Assembly (NCBI RefSeq): GCF_000520815.1
Contig: NZ_ASRY01000315.1
Coordinates: forward strand, 1-64,000
DNA from: Paenibacillus maysiensis
Lineage (GTDB): Bacteria; Bacillota; Bacilli; Paenibacillales; Paenibacillaceae
Length of the DNA: 64,000 nt
Direction of reading: 5' to 3'
How positions within the stretch are numbered: position 1 is the first letter of the stretch; each line of letters opens with the position of its first letter. The position numbers and the translations under genes were made by a program. The notes below the pieces were generated by a model. It was not told the DNA's origin. It saw only the letters and a program-made list of their open reading frames with translations, and did no database searches. Of the stretch, positions 46,065-53,985 are shown one piece after another.

Positions 46065-48341
46065 TTGCAAAAGTACAAAGCTTCTTTAAGTAGGAGTAAC
46101 GGGAGAGAGTTTTGGTCAATTATTTTTAGGCATCCAGTTCGTTTAGATGGAAAAGGGAAGTACGGGCTAAGAATAAGAAGGGGGCTAGGGACAAGTAACA
46201 AGGAAGTTGCTGAAAATTTTGTACAACAAATGAATGAGATATTGGCTGATGAAACTTTATGGACTCCGGCGGCAAGAAACCAAGCCCTTGCAAGGAATTA
46301 CAACGATATTATAATTAGAGCGTTTTATGATGACCTAGAAGAACAACAAATTAATTTTCGTATTTTGAGAAACAATCGAATTCCGCTACCACTCGATAAG
46401 CAATATAGAAGTATGCTAATACTCGGTGCAACTGGTGTAGGAAAAACAACATTCTTAAGACAGTTAATGGGGACATATTCTAAATCAGATCGCTTCCCAA
46501 CAACCTCTGCAGGTCGTACTACAACTTGTGATATGGAAGTCATTTGCGCGGAACAAGAAGAGTTTGAAGGAGTAGTGACTTTTCTAACTAGAATAGAAGT
46601 AAGGACATATGTTGAGGAATGTGTTCAAGCTGCTGTACACGCGAAATTAATTGGGGCAAGTGAAGAGGATATAATACAAAAGTTTATTCTCCATAAAGAT
46701 CAGCGATTTAGATTAAATTATGTTCTTGGTGATCTGTCGTTAATTAGCGAATCTCAAAATGATGAGTTTGACTTCTTTGATGATGAACTCGATGATGAGG
46801 ATCTACTTGAAGAAGATGAAATCGAAGAAATTGATTTAAGGATAGAGATGTCCGGTAAGTTAAGTGTCTACTTGTCTCGCATAAATGATATTTCAGTTGA
46901 AGCAGTAAACAGTTTAACCCAGAGTTTTGAATTAGAGAAGGATGAGCTTTCTATTGGTGATAAGCAAGCTCTAAGAGAACTAATTGTTGAAGAGTACCTA
47001 GAACAGAATACTGAATTCCTGGAAGTTGTTGACGATTTGATGGACGATATTCAAAATCGATTCAGTCATTTAGAAGTCAGTGGTTTAACTAAAGATTCAA
47101 CAGATTGGGCGATTAGTTATTATTTTAATAATAGAAATAAAAAGGAATTCCTTAAAAGGATGAGGTTATTCTCGAGTAATCACAAAGATCAATGGGGACG
47201 TTTACTTACTCCGATTGTTGAGGGCCTGAGACTTAAAGGGCCATTTAAGCCGGATGGTTACGACGAAGTGCCCAAGCTTATCTTGTATGATGGTGAAGGG
47301 ATTGGTCACTCTTCTGATTCGGAAACAACCTTACCAGATAAAGTTACGGATTTGTTCGGCCAGGTACAAACAATACTCTTAGTTGATAAAGGTGACCAGC
47401 CAATGGTGGGGCCGTCTCGGATGGTTATCAAATCGGCAGTTATTAGTGGTCACATTAGGAAGCTAATACTTTGCTTTACTCATATGGATGCGGTTAAAGG
47501 TGATAGTATGAAGAGAGGAGTAGAGAAAGTTAACCATGTGAAGGCCTCTATAAGCACAGCATTGAACAGTTTGAATGATGGTTATGGTCGCAGTTATATT
47601 GCTTCTGTGGAACAACTGTTGAAGGAGAGGAGCTATTTCTTCTTCAAGATGCAAACTAAGATGGTTCAAGCTAGTTCCTCGCAATTAATGGATCTGATCA
47701 ATCATATTTTTAATATGAAAGACTCTGATGATGACCAAATGCCAAAGGCAGAGTTGCAATATCATTTTTTGAACTTATCAATGAGTATTCAAAATGCTAT
47801 TAAAGAGTTTCATGAAAAATGGGATGCAATATTGGGACTTGGTCGTTCAAATGGAGTGAAACCTGAGCATTGGACAAGAGTACGGGCGCTTTCTAAAAGA
47901 TTAGCTCTACTTAATCATCACTCCTATGACACGTTGAAGCCAATTTCCGATTTTATCGACTTGTTACAAGACCATCTGGCTCAATTCATTACAAAGCCTA
48001 AGAAATGTGAGCCTGAGGATATTAAGGATATCGTAACTGAGAAAATTAGGCAAGATGTTTACTCACAATTACATCAGATAGCTCCCAAAATTCTGCTAGC
48101 TGATAAAAAGCAACATTGGAAGGCAGCATATAACTATACGGGTAGAGGCTCGGCAACATTAAGGGCTAAAGACATACAAGAGATTTACCAGGATGCCGCG
48201 CCAATTTTTGGTGAAACCCCAAGAGAGGCTCTTGATGAATTTAAATTTCAAGAAATGATGAATGGTTTAGTTGAGGAAATAATTCAAAAGTATGATGGGG
48301 AGCTCTTAACATTCAGGAACGCGAATAATAACTCTGACTAA
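46065..48341 (+). CDS. Large P-loop GTPase-like protein with N-terminal arm-type domain (758 aa)
   Basis: The TTG at 46065 is chosen because TAGGAGGG lies 5 nt upstream; in-frame TTG 46008 and ATG 46020 lie in the promoter and right repeat. The N-terminus (KYKASLSRSNGREFWSIIFR, KYGLRIRRGLGTSNKEVAEN) resembles the arm-type DNA-binding domain of tyrosine integrases. A P-loop GATGVGKTT follows near residue 120 and, far on, DGEG (G3-like) and FTHMD (G4-like), as in TRAFAC GTPases. An acidic insert lies between. No integrase catalytic residues are present. It may be a DNA-sensing GTPase in defence; function unknown. Confidence 0.7.
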   Translation: MQKYKASLSRSNGREFWSIIFRHPVRLDGKGKYGLRIRRGLGTSNKEVAENFVQQMNEILADETLWTPAARNQALARNYNDIIIRAFYDDLEEQQINFRILRNNRIPLPLDKQYRSMLILGATGVGKTTFLRQLMGTYSKSDRFPTTSAGRTTTCDMEVICAEQEEFEGVVTFLTRIEVRTYVEECVQAAVHAKLIGASEEDIIQKFILHKDQRFRLNYVLGDLSLISESQNDEFDFFDDELDDEDLLEEDEIEEIDLRIEMSGKLSVYLSRINDISVEAVNSLTQSFELEKDELSIGDKQALRELIVEEYLEQNTEFLEVVDDLMDDIQNRFSHLEVSGLTKDSTDWAISYYFNNRNKKEFLKRMRLFSSNHKDQWGRLLTPIVEGLRLKGPFKPDGYDEVPKLILYDGEGIGHSSDSETTLPDKVTDLFGQVQTILLVDKGDQPMVGPSRMVIKSAVISGHIRKLILCFTHMDAVKGDSMKRGVEKVNHVKASISTALNSLNDGYGRSYIASVEQLLKERSYFFFKMQTKMVQASSSQLMDLINHIFNMKDSDDDQMPKAELQYHFLNLSMSIQNAIKEFHEKWDAILGLGRSNGVKPEHWTRVRALSKRLALLNHHSYDTLKPISDFIDLLQDHLAQFITKPKKCEPEDIKDIVTEKIRQDVYSQLHQIAPKILLADKKQHWKAAYNYTGRGSATLRAKDIQEIYQDAAPIFGETPREALDEFKFQEMMNGLVEEIIQKYDGELLTFRNANNNSD

Positions 48342-48342
48342 A

Positions 48343-48601
48343 TCAAGCCACCTCCCCAAACATCCTCAACATCATCACCCGTCGAATTGTGGATTTGCCG
48401 TGCCACGGTTCGCCTCCATCGATCAAATCCACAACTTGTAGCTTAAAGATGACTTCTACGTGTTCTTTGTAGACGATCACCTTTTCTACATAGCTGCCGA
48501 TGAACTTCTTGATCTCAGGAAGATTCCGGCTGGTGATGTGGTCCTGAAAGCCAGAAAGCAGTTGTCGCAGAGCATCCTCTGTGATGGCTGCTTTTTCTTT
48601 T
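48343..48601 (-). pseudogene. Serine recombinase 3' fragment, including the native C-terminal tail
   Basis: The last 64 codons of the recombinase (48,410-48,601) are copied here without the rest of the gene. The frame continues through the repeat boundary into a 21-residue tail (PWHGKSTIRR... ending FGEVA, stop TGA at 48343-48345) in place of GSRTPVRR. The part 48,343-48,409 belongs to the island end. The part beyond belongs to an older integrated element. Confidence 0.75.
48410..48601 (+). repeat. 192-bp direct repeat, right copy (attR region)
   Basis: Identical to 20,208-20,399. It ends abruptly at 48601, after which unrelated sequence follows. Confidence 0.93.
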
Positions 48602-48649
48602 TCTCTGTAAGCAATCCAAGGGTTGATCTTCTTTTCTTTCGAATAAGTA

Positions 48650-48690
48650 TTGACACGGATAGAAAAGTATTATATCTTTATATCAAGATA
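48650..48690 (+). promoter_or_regulatory. Promoter and operator of the DUF896-DoxX genes
   Basis: TTGACA (48650-48655), 17 bp, TATCTT (48673-48678). TATCTT-tatatc-AAGATA (48673-48690) is a perfect inverted repeat over the -10 and start point, the usual layout for a MarR-type repressor. A further AAGATATA follows. Confidence 0.6.
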
Positions 48691-48744
48691 AATAAATTTA
48701 AGATATATCCGATCAAGAAAATTATAAATATGGAGGGTATACAC

Positions 48745-48972
48745 ATGCTTACAATTTTAAAAAGAATTAATCAGCTTGCAAAAAAAGAAAAAGAAGTCGG
48801 GTTAACTGAAATTGAAAAAAATGAACAAACTGATCTTCGCAAAGAATACCTTCAAATATTTCGGGGTTCTATAAAAAGCATTCTCCTGAATGCTACTATT
48901 TATGATCCGCATGGAGACGATATTACTCCTGAAAAATTAAAAAAAGAACAGGCACAAATAGTACAGCAATGA
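48745..48972 (+). CDS. DUF896 (UPF0291, YnzC-like) protein
   Basis: This 75-aa protein shows the DUF896 pattern: ILKRINQLAKKEKEVGLTEI-E, EQTDLRKEYLQIFRGSIKS and the end motif DPHGDDITPEKLKK. Members form a helical hairpin; one in Bacillus lies in the SOS-controlled yneA-yneB-ynzC operon. Function unknown. The ATG at 48745 follows GGAGGG; the longer ORF from 48460 starts inside the recombinase repeat and is rejected. It is probably co-transcribed with the DoxX gene 66 bp on. Confidence 0.85.
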   Translation: MLTILKRINQLAKKEKEVGLTEIEKNEQTDLRKEYLQIFRGSIKSILLNATIYDPHGDDITPEKLKKEQAQIVQQ

Positions 48973-49038
48973 ACTTAATTTTGCTAAATATCTTTAATTT
49001 AATAATCTTAAAATAATATGATATGGAGAGTGATTTTT

Positions 49039-49437
49039 ATGTTGGCAAGTGGATTGTTACTGTTACGTTTGGTGGTTGGATTGTTGTTGGTTGGGCACGG
49101 AGCTCAGAAACTTTTTGGCTGGTTTGGCGGTTATGGTCCAAAAGGTACCGGCGCTTGGATGGAATCGGTCGGAATTAAACCGGGAGTATTCATGGCAGTG
49201 TCCGCTGGCTTGATGGAATTGCTGGGAGGAGCACTATTTGCTTTGGGACTACTCACTCCATTGGCAGCATTGTTCATTACGGTGACTATGCTCGGAGCGA
49301 TTTTCAAAGTACATGGCCAAAACGGGATTTGGGCAACAGCTAATGGCTATGAATATCCGCTAGTTCTGATTGCAGTCGTAGTCGGTATCGCATTGACAGG
49401 GGCGGGTTCATATTCCATCGATGCAATACTTAAATAA
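49039..49437 (+). CDS. DoxX-family membrane protein
   Basis: This 132-aa protein has four transmembrane helices and the DoxX pattern (LLLLRLVVGLLLVGHGAQKL, FGWFGGYGPKGTGAWMES, GLMELLGGALFALGLLTPLA). Homologues such as MhqP in Bacillus are induced by quinones and other electrophiles. GGAGAG lies 8 nt before the ATG. A MarR-type operator upstream of the preceding gene fits thiol or quinone stress control. Confidence 0.88.
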   Translation: MLASGLLLLRLVVGLLLVGHGAQKLFGWFGGYGPKGTGAWMESVGIKPGVFMAVSAGLMELLGGALFALGLLTPLAALFITVTMLGAIFKVHGQNGIWATANGYEYPLVLIAVVVGIALTGAGSYSIDAILK

Positions 49438-49808
49438 AACACTATGAACCTGCTGAATCTTTGGGTCAGAAACTAATGCACCAGAGTGGTTTGAACCGCA
49501 ACGGGCTCATTGAAACAAACCTGCATCCTATTGAAGTGAGAACATTAACAGATACAAAAGTGAACGAAACGGCTGCTGTTTTGTCCCATAGAAAGATGAA
49601 GTTGCTTATACACAGATGGCCAGTAAAGCGATCATTGTACCTAGTATGAAGGAGGCCAAAGTTCAAATCATTTGTTTTGAAGTGGACTTCATATACAACT
49701 TCTCTACCTAAATGGCAAAGGTCACGTGGATGGGAACCGCCAGGTTTAGAAAAACGGTACGTTCTGCTCCTGGCTAAGTTTATTTCACACGTCTTCGATC
49801 ACCATAAT
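49438..49808. other. Intergenic stretch without a supported gene
   Basis: A 62-codon plus-strand ORF at 49,461 lacks a ribosome site and family similarity. The composition resembles decayed coding DNA, but I cannot name a source. Confidence 0.4.
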
Positions 49809-49862
49809 CCCCTATTCGTCGTGTGTATCTCTAACTACTTAGACGAATAGGGGTAATTTTTT
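49809..49862. terminator. Terminator between the DoxX region and the MFS gene
   Basis: CCCCTATTCGTC / GACGAATAGGGG with a T6 run on the plus strand. Confidence 0.78.
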
Positions 49863-49871
49863 GTTGTATGG

Positions 49872-51098
49872 TTATTCTGCCGAAGGTTTCTTTTGTACGT
49901 CTCCATTCGTTTCTTTTTCAGTGAAAAAGTAAAGCAAAGCTAGCAACGGCAGCGCGACTCCAATGAGAGCACTGAAATTCCAACCTCCTTGCGCATAAGA
50001 CCAACCGCCTAATGATGATCCAATGGCACCGCCTACGAAAAAAATAGACATGAAGAGTCCGTTCAGACGCCCCCTCGCCTCACTTCCCAAGGAATAAATC
50101 ACACGCTGCCCAAGTACAAGATTTCCCGATACGGCCATATCCAGTGTAATCGCTGAAACAAAGAGCAGTACGAGAGCTACGGTTGAATGGTTTTGAAAAA
50201 GATAGATTAGCAAAAAAGACAAGGCGGCAATGATCATGGCAAGCCCGGTTAAGAATTTACTCCAGCCTTTATCAGCCAATCTCCCGGCAATTGGAGCTGC
50301 TACTGCGCCGCCCACGCCTACTAAAGCAAACAATGCAATACCTTGCTGGGACATTCCGAAATCATCTGCCAATCGTAGAGGAACAACAGTCCAAAATAGG
50401 CTAAAGGCTCCAAATAGACAGGCTTGATATAGGGCACGGCGGCGCAATACGGGCGTTTGTTTTAAAAGAGTGCCTAGAGAGAAAATTAATTTGCCGTAAG
50501 ATACCGTAGGCGCAGGCTTACGTTCAGGAAGAGCACGCGAGAGCAGAACCGTCAACAGCGTCACAACAATTGCTGACAAAATAAATACGGCTTGCCAACC
50601 CCAGATGCTGGTTATAAAGCTTGCCACCGGTCGTGCGAACATAATTCCTAGCAACAGTCCGCTCATTACATTCCCAACAACCCGGCCTCGCTGCTCTTCA
50701 GACGCTAAATAGGTGGCATACGGCACCAGGATTTGGGCTACCACAGATCCGATTCCAATGAACAGAGATGCGGTCAGGAACAACGACGCATTGGGGGCGA
50801 ATGCGGCTGCGAGCAATGCAACGACTGTAATGATTAGCGATACGACCATGAGGCGTCGATTTTCAATAATGTCACTGAGCGGTACGATAAACAGCAATCC
50901 CACAACATAACCGATTTGAGTTAAAGTAACAATGAATCCCGCTGCTGTGGAAGAAAGGCCCATAGCAACATGGATCGGCCCTACCAGGGTTTGAGCATAA
51001 TAAAGATTGGCAACGATCAGGCCGCATGCGGCTGCCAACAGAAACATCATCCCATTTGAAATACGGTTACTTCCTATTGCTTGTTGTTCTCTTTGCAT
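49872..51098 (-). CDS. MFS transporter (drug/metabolite efflux type)
   Basis: This 408-aa protein has twelve predicted transmembrane helices and MFS loop motifs ([15 protein letters not shown]-like between helices 2 and 3, [14 protein letters not shown] between 8 and 9). It is predicted to export small molecules with proton exchange. The ATG at 51098 has AAGGAGG upstream; the longer in-frame ORF to 51263 crosses the operators and is rejected. It is divergent from a TetR regulator and three shared operators lie between them. Confidence 0.9.
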   Translation of the reverse strand: MQREQQAIGSNRISNGMMFLLAAACGLIVANLYYAQTLVGPIHVAMGLSSTAAGFIVTLTQIGYVVGLLFIVPLSDIIENRRLMVVSLIITVVALLAAAFAPNASLFLTASLFIGIGSVVAQILVPYATYLASEEQRGRVVGNVMSGLLLGIMFARPVASFITSIWGWQAVFILSAIVVTLLTVLLSRALPERKPAPTVSYGKLIFSLGTLLKQTPVLRRRALYQACLFGAFSLFWTVVPLRLADDFGMSQQGIALFALVGVGGAVAAPIAGRLADKGWSKFLTGLAMIIAALSFLLIYLFQNHSTVALVLLFVSAITLDMAVSGNLVLGQRVIYSLGSEARGRLNGLFMSIFFVGGAIGSSLGGWSYAQGGWNFSALIGVALPLLALLYFFTEKETNGDVQKKPSAE

Positions 51099-51170
51099 GA
51101 TAATCCTCCTTATGATTGTTTGGTGATTGTGCAACAACACTTCTTCATTCAGTGCTACCGGAAAATAAAT

Positions 51171-51285
51171 ACTGAACGTATAGTTCATTAATTCGATAAT
51201 TAAATAATATACTGAACGTTTGGTTTTGTAAATAGGTAAATTCATTTTATTTTTACTTGCCATTTGATATACTAAACGTACAGTT
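51171..51285. promoter_or_regulatory. Three TetR-type operators between the MFS and TetR genes
   Basis: ACTGAACGTATAGTT (51171), ACTGAACGTTTGGTT (51211) and ACTAAACGTACAGTT (51271) share the imperfect palindrome ACT-n-AACGT-n-n-n-GTT. They cover both promoter sides, so the TetR protein should repress the transporter and itself. Confidence 0.78.
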
Positions 51286-51327
51286 TATTTTATAGTTATT
51301 TATACCTATCAGGAAGGTGGCATTCCA

Positions 51328-51906
51328 GTGCAGAGTAAAAGAGGACGTCCGCGTAATGTCGAGACGCAAAAGTCTATCCTTAACGCTTCATATGATCTAC
51401 TGTTGGAGCATGGCTTTGGAGCGGTTACGGTAGAAAAAATTGCTGAACGAGCTAAAGTTAGCAAAGCGACCATTTATAAATGGTGGCCTAACAAGGCTGC
51501 CGTGGTGATGGACGGCTTTCTGTCAGCTACCATAGCGAGATTGCCTGTGCCGGACACAGGTTGTGTATTAGATGATATTCTCATTCATGCCACGAATTTA
51601 GTACGGTTCTTAATAAGTCGAGAAGGTAAAATCATTACGGAGTTAATAGGTGAAGGGCAGCTTGATTCAGGATTATCGGAGGCATACCGGACCCGATATT
51701 TTCATCCTCGGCGGCTCGAGGCCAGGCTCCTTTTGGAGCGGGGGATGGAGCGCGGGGAATTGAAGAAAAATCTCGATATTGAATTAAGTGTAGATCTCAT
51801 TTACGGACCGATTTTTTATCGATTGCTGGTAACCGGTTATCCATTAGACGATTCCTATGTGCAACAATTAGTCATGAATGCGTTCGAAGGAATTCGCTCG
51901 GACTGA
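51328..51906 (+). CDS. TetR/AcrR-family transcriptional regulator
   Basis: This 192-aa protein has the TetR N-terminal HTH (SILNASYDLLLEHGFGAVTV, IAERAKVSKATIYKWWPNK) and a C-terminal ligand domain of the TetR_C type (about 80-185). GTG start with AGGAAGGTGG upstream. Divergence from the MFS gene with shared operators makes it the probable local repressor, released by the transporter substrate. Confidence 0.92.
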   Translation: MQSKRGRPRNVETQKSILNASYDLLLEHGFGAVTVEKIAERAKVSKATIYKWWPNKAAVVMDGFLSATIARLPVPDTGCVLDDILIHATNLVRFLISREGKIITELIGEGQLDSGLSEAYRTRYFHPRRLEARLLLERGMERGELKKNLDIELSVDLIYGPIFYRLLVTGYPLDDSYVQQLVMNAFEGIRSD

Positions 51907-51910
51907 GTCG

Positions 51911-52081
51911 CGGAGTCCTCTGGACCGTGGTCATAGCATGCTGGAGAATGAAGAGATTGGAAAAATTGCTGCCGCCCATAGCAAAACCATTACACAAACG
52001 ATTTTACGTTGGCATATCCAACTGGGCGCGATTCCAATCCCGAAGGCATCTGATATAGGGGCAGGACCCCAAAACCTATGA
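51911..52081 (+). pseudogene. Aldo/keto reductase 3' fragment
   Basis: SPLDRGHSMLENEEIGKIAA, HSKTITQTILRWHIQLGAIP and IPKAS are the C-terminal segments of an aldo/keto reductase of the 2,5-diketo-D-gluconate reductase type. The N-terminal three quarters are missing and the tail is frameshifted. Confidence 0.75.
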
Positions 52082-52120
52082 AGAATTATAAAGCGGAAGG
52101 ATAGACCTCTCCATTTGATG

Positions 52121-52146
52121 AGCCCACTCAGCGAGCGGGCTTTTTA
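52121..52146 (+). terminator. Terminator
   Basis: AGCCCACTC-agc-GAGCGGGCT followed by T5. It shields the PspA operon from upstream transcription. Confidence 0.8.
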
Positions 52147-52204
52147 TGTTTCATGAGTTAGATTGTAGATGGATTGTAGGTCAAACACTCAAATGTCAGG
52201 GAAA

Positions 52205-52233
52205 TGAACCCTTTTTTCCAGATTTGATGTATT
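52205..52233 (+). promoter_or_regulatory. Possible ECF-type promoter of the PspA operon
   Basis: TGAACC, 17 bp, TGTATT resembles the sigma-W type (TGAAAC, 16-17 bp, CGTAT). It suits an envelope-stress operon, but the match is partial. Confidence 0.4.
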
Positions 52234-52270
52234 ATATGGTGGAATGTAATCTTTTCGAAGGGAGACCATG

Positions 52271-52927
52271 ATGGGGATTCTATCGAGATTTAGGGATATT
52301 ATGAAAATGAATGTTAACGCCTTATTGGATAAGGTGGAGGATCCGGAGAAGACGATTGATGATTATATGCGGAACCTGAACATCGACCTGGGCAGGGTGA
52401 AGGCTGAGACAGCTTCAGTGTTGGCGGATGAGCGAAGAGCGAAAAGAGCTTTGGATGAATGCAGAGCCGAGATCAAAAAGCTTCAAAATTATGCTATGAA
52501 GGCAGTGGAAGCTGGCAATGACGAGAACGCTCGAAAGTTTCTGGAGAGAAAGGCAATGCAGGTGGAGAAACTGGAACAATTCGAAACCGCTTATGACTTG
52601 GCTTCATCAAACGCCGAAAATATGAAACAAATGCAAAATAAACTGGTGTCCGATATGGACCAATTGGAAGCACGGCGCATCAAGCTAAAAGGGAAAATGG
52701 CGGTTGCCAAAGTACAGCAATCATTGAACGCCATGGGCGGTCAGGATTCCGTATTCGAAGCTATGGAAGAGAAGGTTAACAGGGCATATGATGAAGCAAT
52801 GGCTATAGCCGAGCTTAGAGCAGGGGCGCAGGGCGATCTGGATGATTTATTCGTACAATATGAGAAAAGCACGAATGCAGAAGATGAATTGGCTGCGATC
52901 AAAGAAAAACTGAAAGATCAGAAATAA
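52271..52927 (+). CDS. ydjF: PspA/IM30 (ESCRT-III-like) family protein
   Basis: This 218-aa protein is almost entirely helical coiled coil, with the PspA N-terminus MGILSRFRDIMKMNVNALLD and KVEDPEKTIDDYM. Such proteins polymerise on damaged membranes. GGGAG precedes two adjacent ATGs; the second gives the canonical MGIL start. It heads a four-gene set (PspA, zinc-ribbon, TPM, SPFH) matching ydjFGHI of Bacillus, whose products act together at the membrane. The symbol is by synteny. Confidence 0.88.
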   Translation: MGILSRFRDIMKMNVNALLDKVEDPEKTIDDYMRNLNIDLGRVKAETASVLADERRAKRALDECRAEIKKLQNYAMKAVEAGNDENARKFLERKAMQVEKLEQFETAYDLASSNAENMKQMQNKLVSDMDQLEARRIKLKGKMAVAKVQQSLNAMGGQDSVFEAMEEKVNRAYDEAMAIAELRAGAQGDLDDLFVQYEKSTNAEDELAAIKEKLKDQK

Positions 52928-52953
52928 CAGTTCTTTATGATAGAGGTGAGCAG

Positions 52954-53985
52954 ATGCCGGTTATTGAATACAAATGCCCAAACTGCGGCAGTGGCATGGT
53001 CTTTGACAGTGAAACAGGAATGTTATCCTGTCATAGTTGCGGAAGAAAGGACAATATCGAGTATTTTCCAGATCCTCTGACGAATCATGTTTTTCTAGAA
53101 GACGAGGCTCAGGAGTACCATTGTACCAGTTGCGGAGCAGTTATTATGACCGAAGTAGAGACAAGTGCGACGGTTTGCAGCTTTTGCGGATCAGCGGTTG
53201 TGCTCGGCGAACGACTGACCGGGGAGTTGGCTCCGGCGCAGGTCATTCCTTTTTCGATCAGTAAGGAAGAAGCAATACAAGCATTCCGAAAATGGTGCAA
53301 GAATGGTCGCCTGACGCCGAACCGATTCATGACAGCAGATCGAATCAAGGGAATCACCGGGATGTATGTGCCCTTCTGGTTATATGATCTACATAATAAA
53401 ATTGAAGTTCATGGTCAGGGTACCAAGGTAAGAACCTATACGAGCGGCGACTATGAGTATACGGAAACACAGCATTTTGATGTATATCGGAAAATCCGTT
53501 TGAATTATGTTAAGGTTCCGATTGATGCTGCGGAGAAAATGAATGACGAGCTGATGGATAAATTGGAGCCTTTTCCTTACGAACAGCTAAAAAGCTTTAA
53601 AACCCCGTATCTCGCCGGCTACATTGCGGAGAAATACAGTTATAACGACGAGGAACTCTTCCCGCGAGTAAAAGAAAAAGTGAAGGAATATATTGATGCT
53701 TACATTCAGTCTTCGGTGTCAGAATATACGGCTGTGAACTACACGGAAAAGCAAATTGATACTACATTAAAACAAGCGGATTATGTCCTGCTCCCGGTGT
53801 GGGTCATACATTATGACTATAATCAATTGGAGCATACTTTTGCTATGAACGGACAGACGGGCAAGGTAGTCGGTAAGCCTCCGATTAGCAAGTTCAAAGT
53901 GACGGCTTGGTTTGCAGGCATTTTCGGCATTACTCTCTTTTCATTGAGGTTAATCACTTGGTTGATGATGGGAGGGGGATTCTAG
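52954..53985 (+). CDS. ydjG: Zinc-ribbon membrane-anchored protein (YdjG-like)
   Basis: This 343-aa protein has two zinc ribbons near the N-terminus (CPNCG...CHSCG at 8-29 and CTSCG...CSFCG at 57-80), a long cytoplasmic domain (about 90-310), and one C-terminal transmembrane helix (about 318-338). In Bacillus YdjG works with YdjH and YdjI to bring PspA-like YdjF to the membrane. The stop overlaps the next start (TAGTG), so the genes are coupled. Confidence 0.82.
   Translation: MPVIEYKCPNCGSGMVFDSETGMLSCHSCGRKDNIEYFPDPLTNHVFLEDEAQEYHCTSCGAVIMTEVETSATVCSFCGSAVVLGERLTGELAPAQVIPFSISKEEAIQAFRKWCKNGRLTPNRFMTADRIKGITGMYVPFWLYDLHNKIEVHGQGTKVRTYTSGDYEYTETQHFDVYRKIRLNYVKVPIDAAEKMNDELMDKLEPFPYEQLKSFKTPYLAGYIAEKYSYNDEELFPRVKEKVKEYIDAYIQSSVSEYTAVNYTEKQIDTTLKQADYVLLPVWVIHYDYNQLEHTFAMNGQTGKVVGKPPISKFKVTAWFAGIFGITLFSLRLITWLMMGGGF

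Larger units (their letters stand above)
20208..48409. mobile_element. Integrated genomic island at ssrA (28.2 kb)
   Basis: The island starts inside the 3' end of ssrA and is bounded by an identical 192-bp direct repeat at a distance of exactly 28,202 bp. It carries a large serine recombinase at the ssrA end, replication-like genes (DUF927 ATPase, acidic partner, RadC), regulators, a toxin-antitoxin-like pair, a VgrG-type nuclease toxin with immunity gene, and a methyltransferase/nuclease/GTPase block. No conjugation relaxase or coupling protein is recognised, so a mobilisable or satellite-like element is more likely than a full ICE. Confidence 0.85.

Noticed and set aside
20208-48409. Complete ICE or prophage
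   Set aside because: No relaxase, coupling protein, type IV secretion, capsid, terminase or lysis genes can be recognised; the VgrG-like gene alone does not make a prophage.
48460-48972. A 170-codon ORF covering the DUF896 gene
   Set aside because: Its first 95 codons are the complement of the recombinase repeat plus the promoter. The real gene starts at 48745 behind GGAGGG.
49461-49649. 62-codon ORF after DoxX
   Set aside because: No ribosome site, no family, and a composition like decayed DNA; both strands are open by chance.
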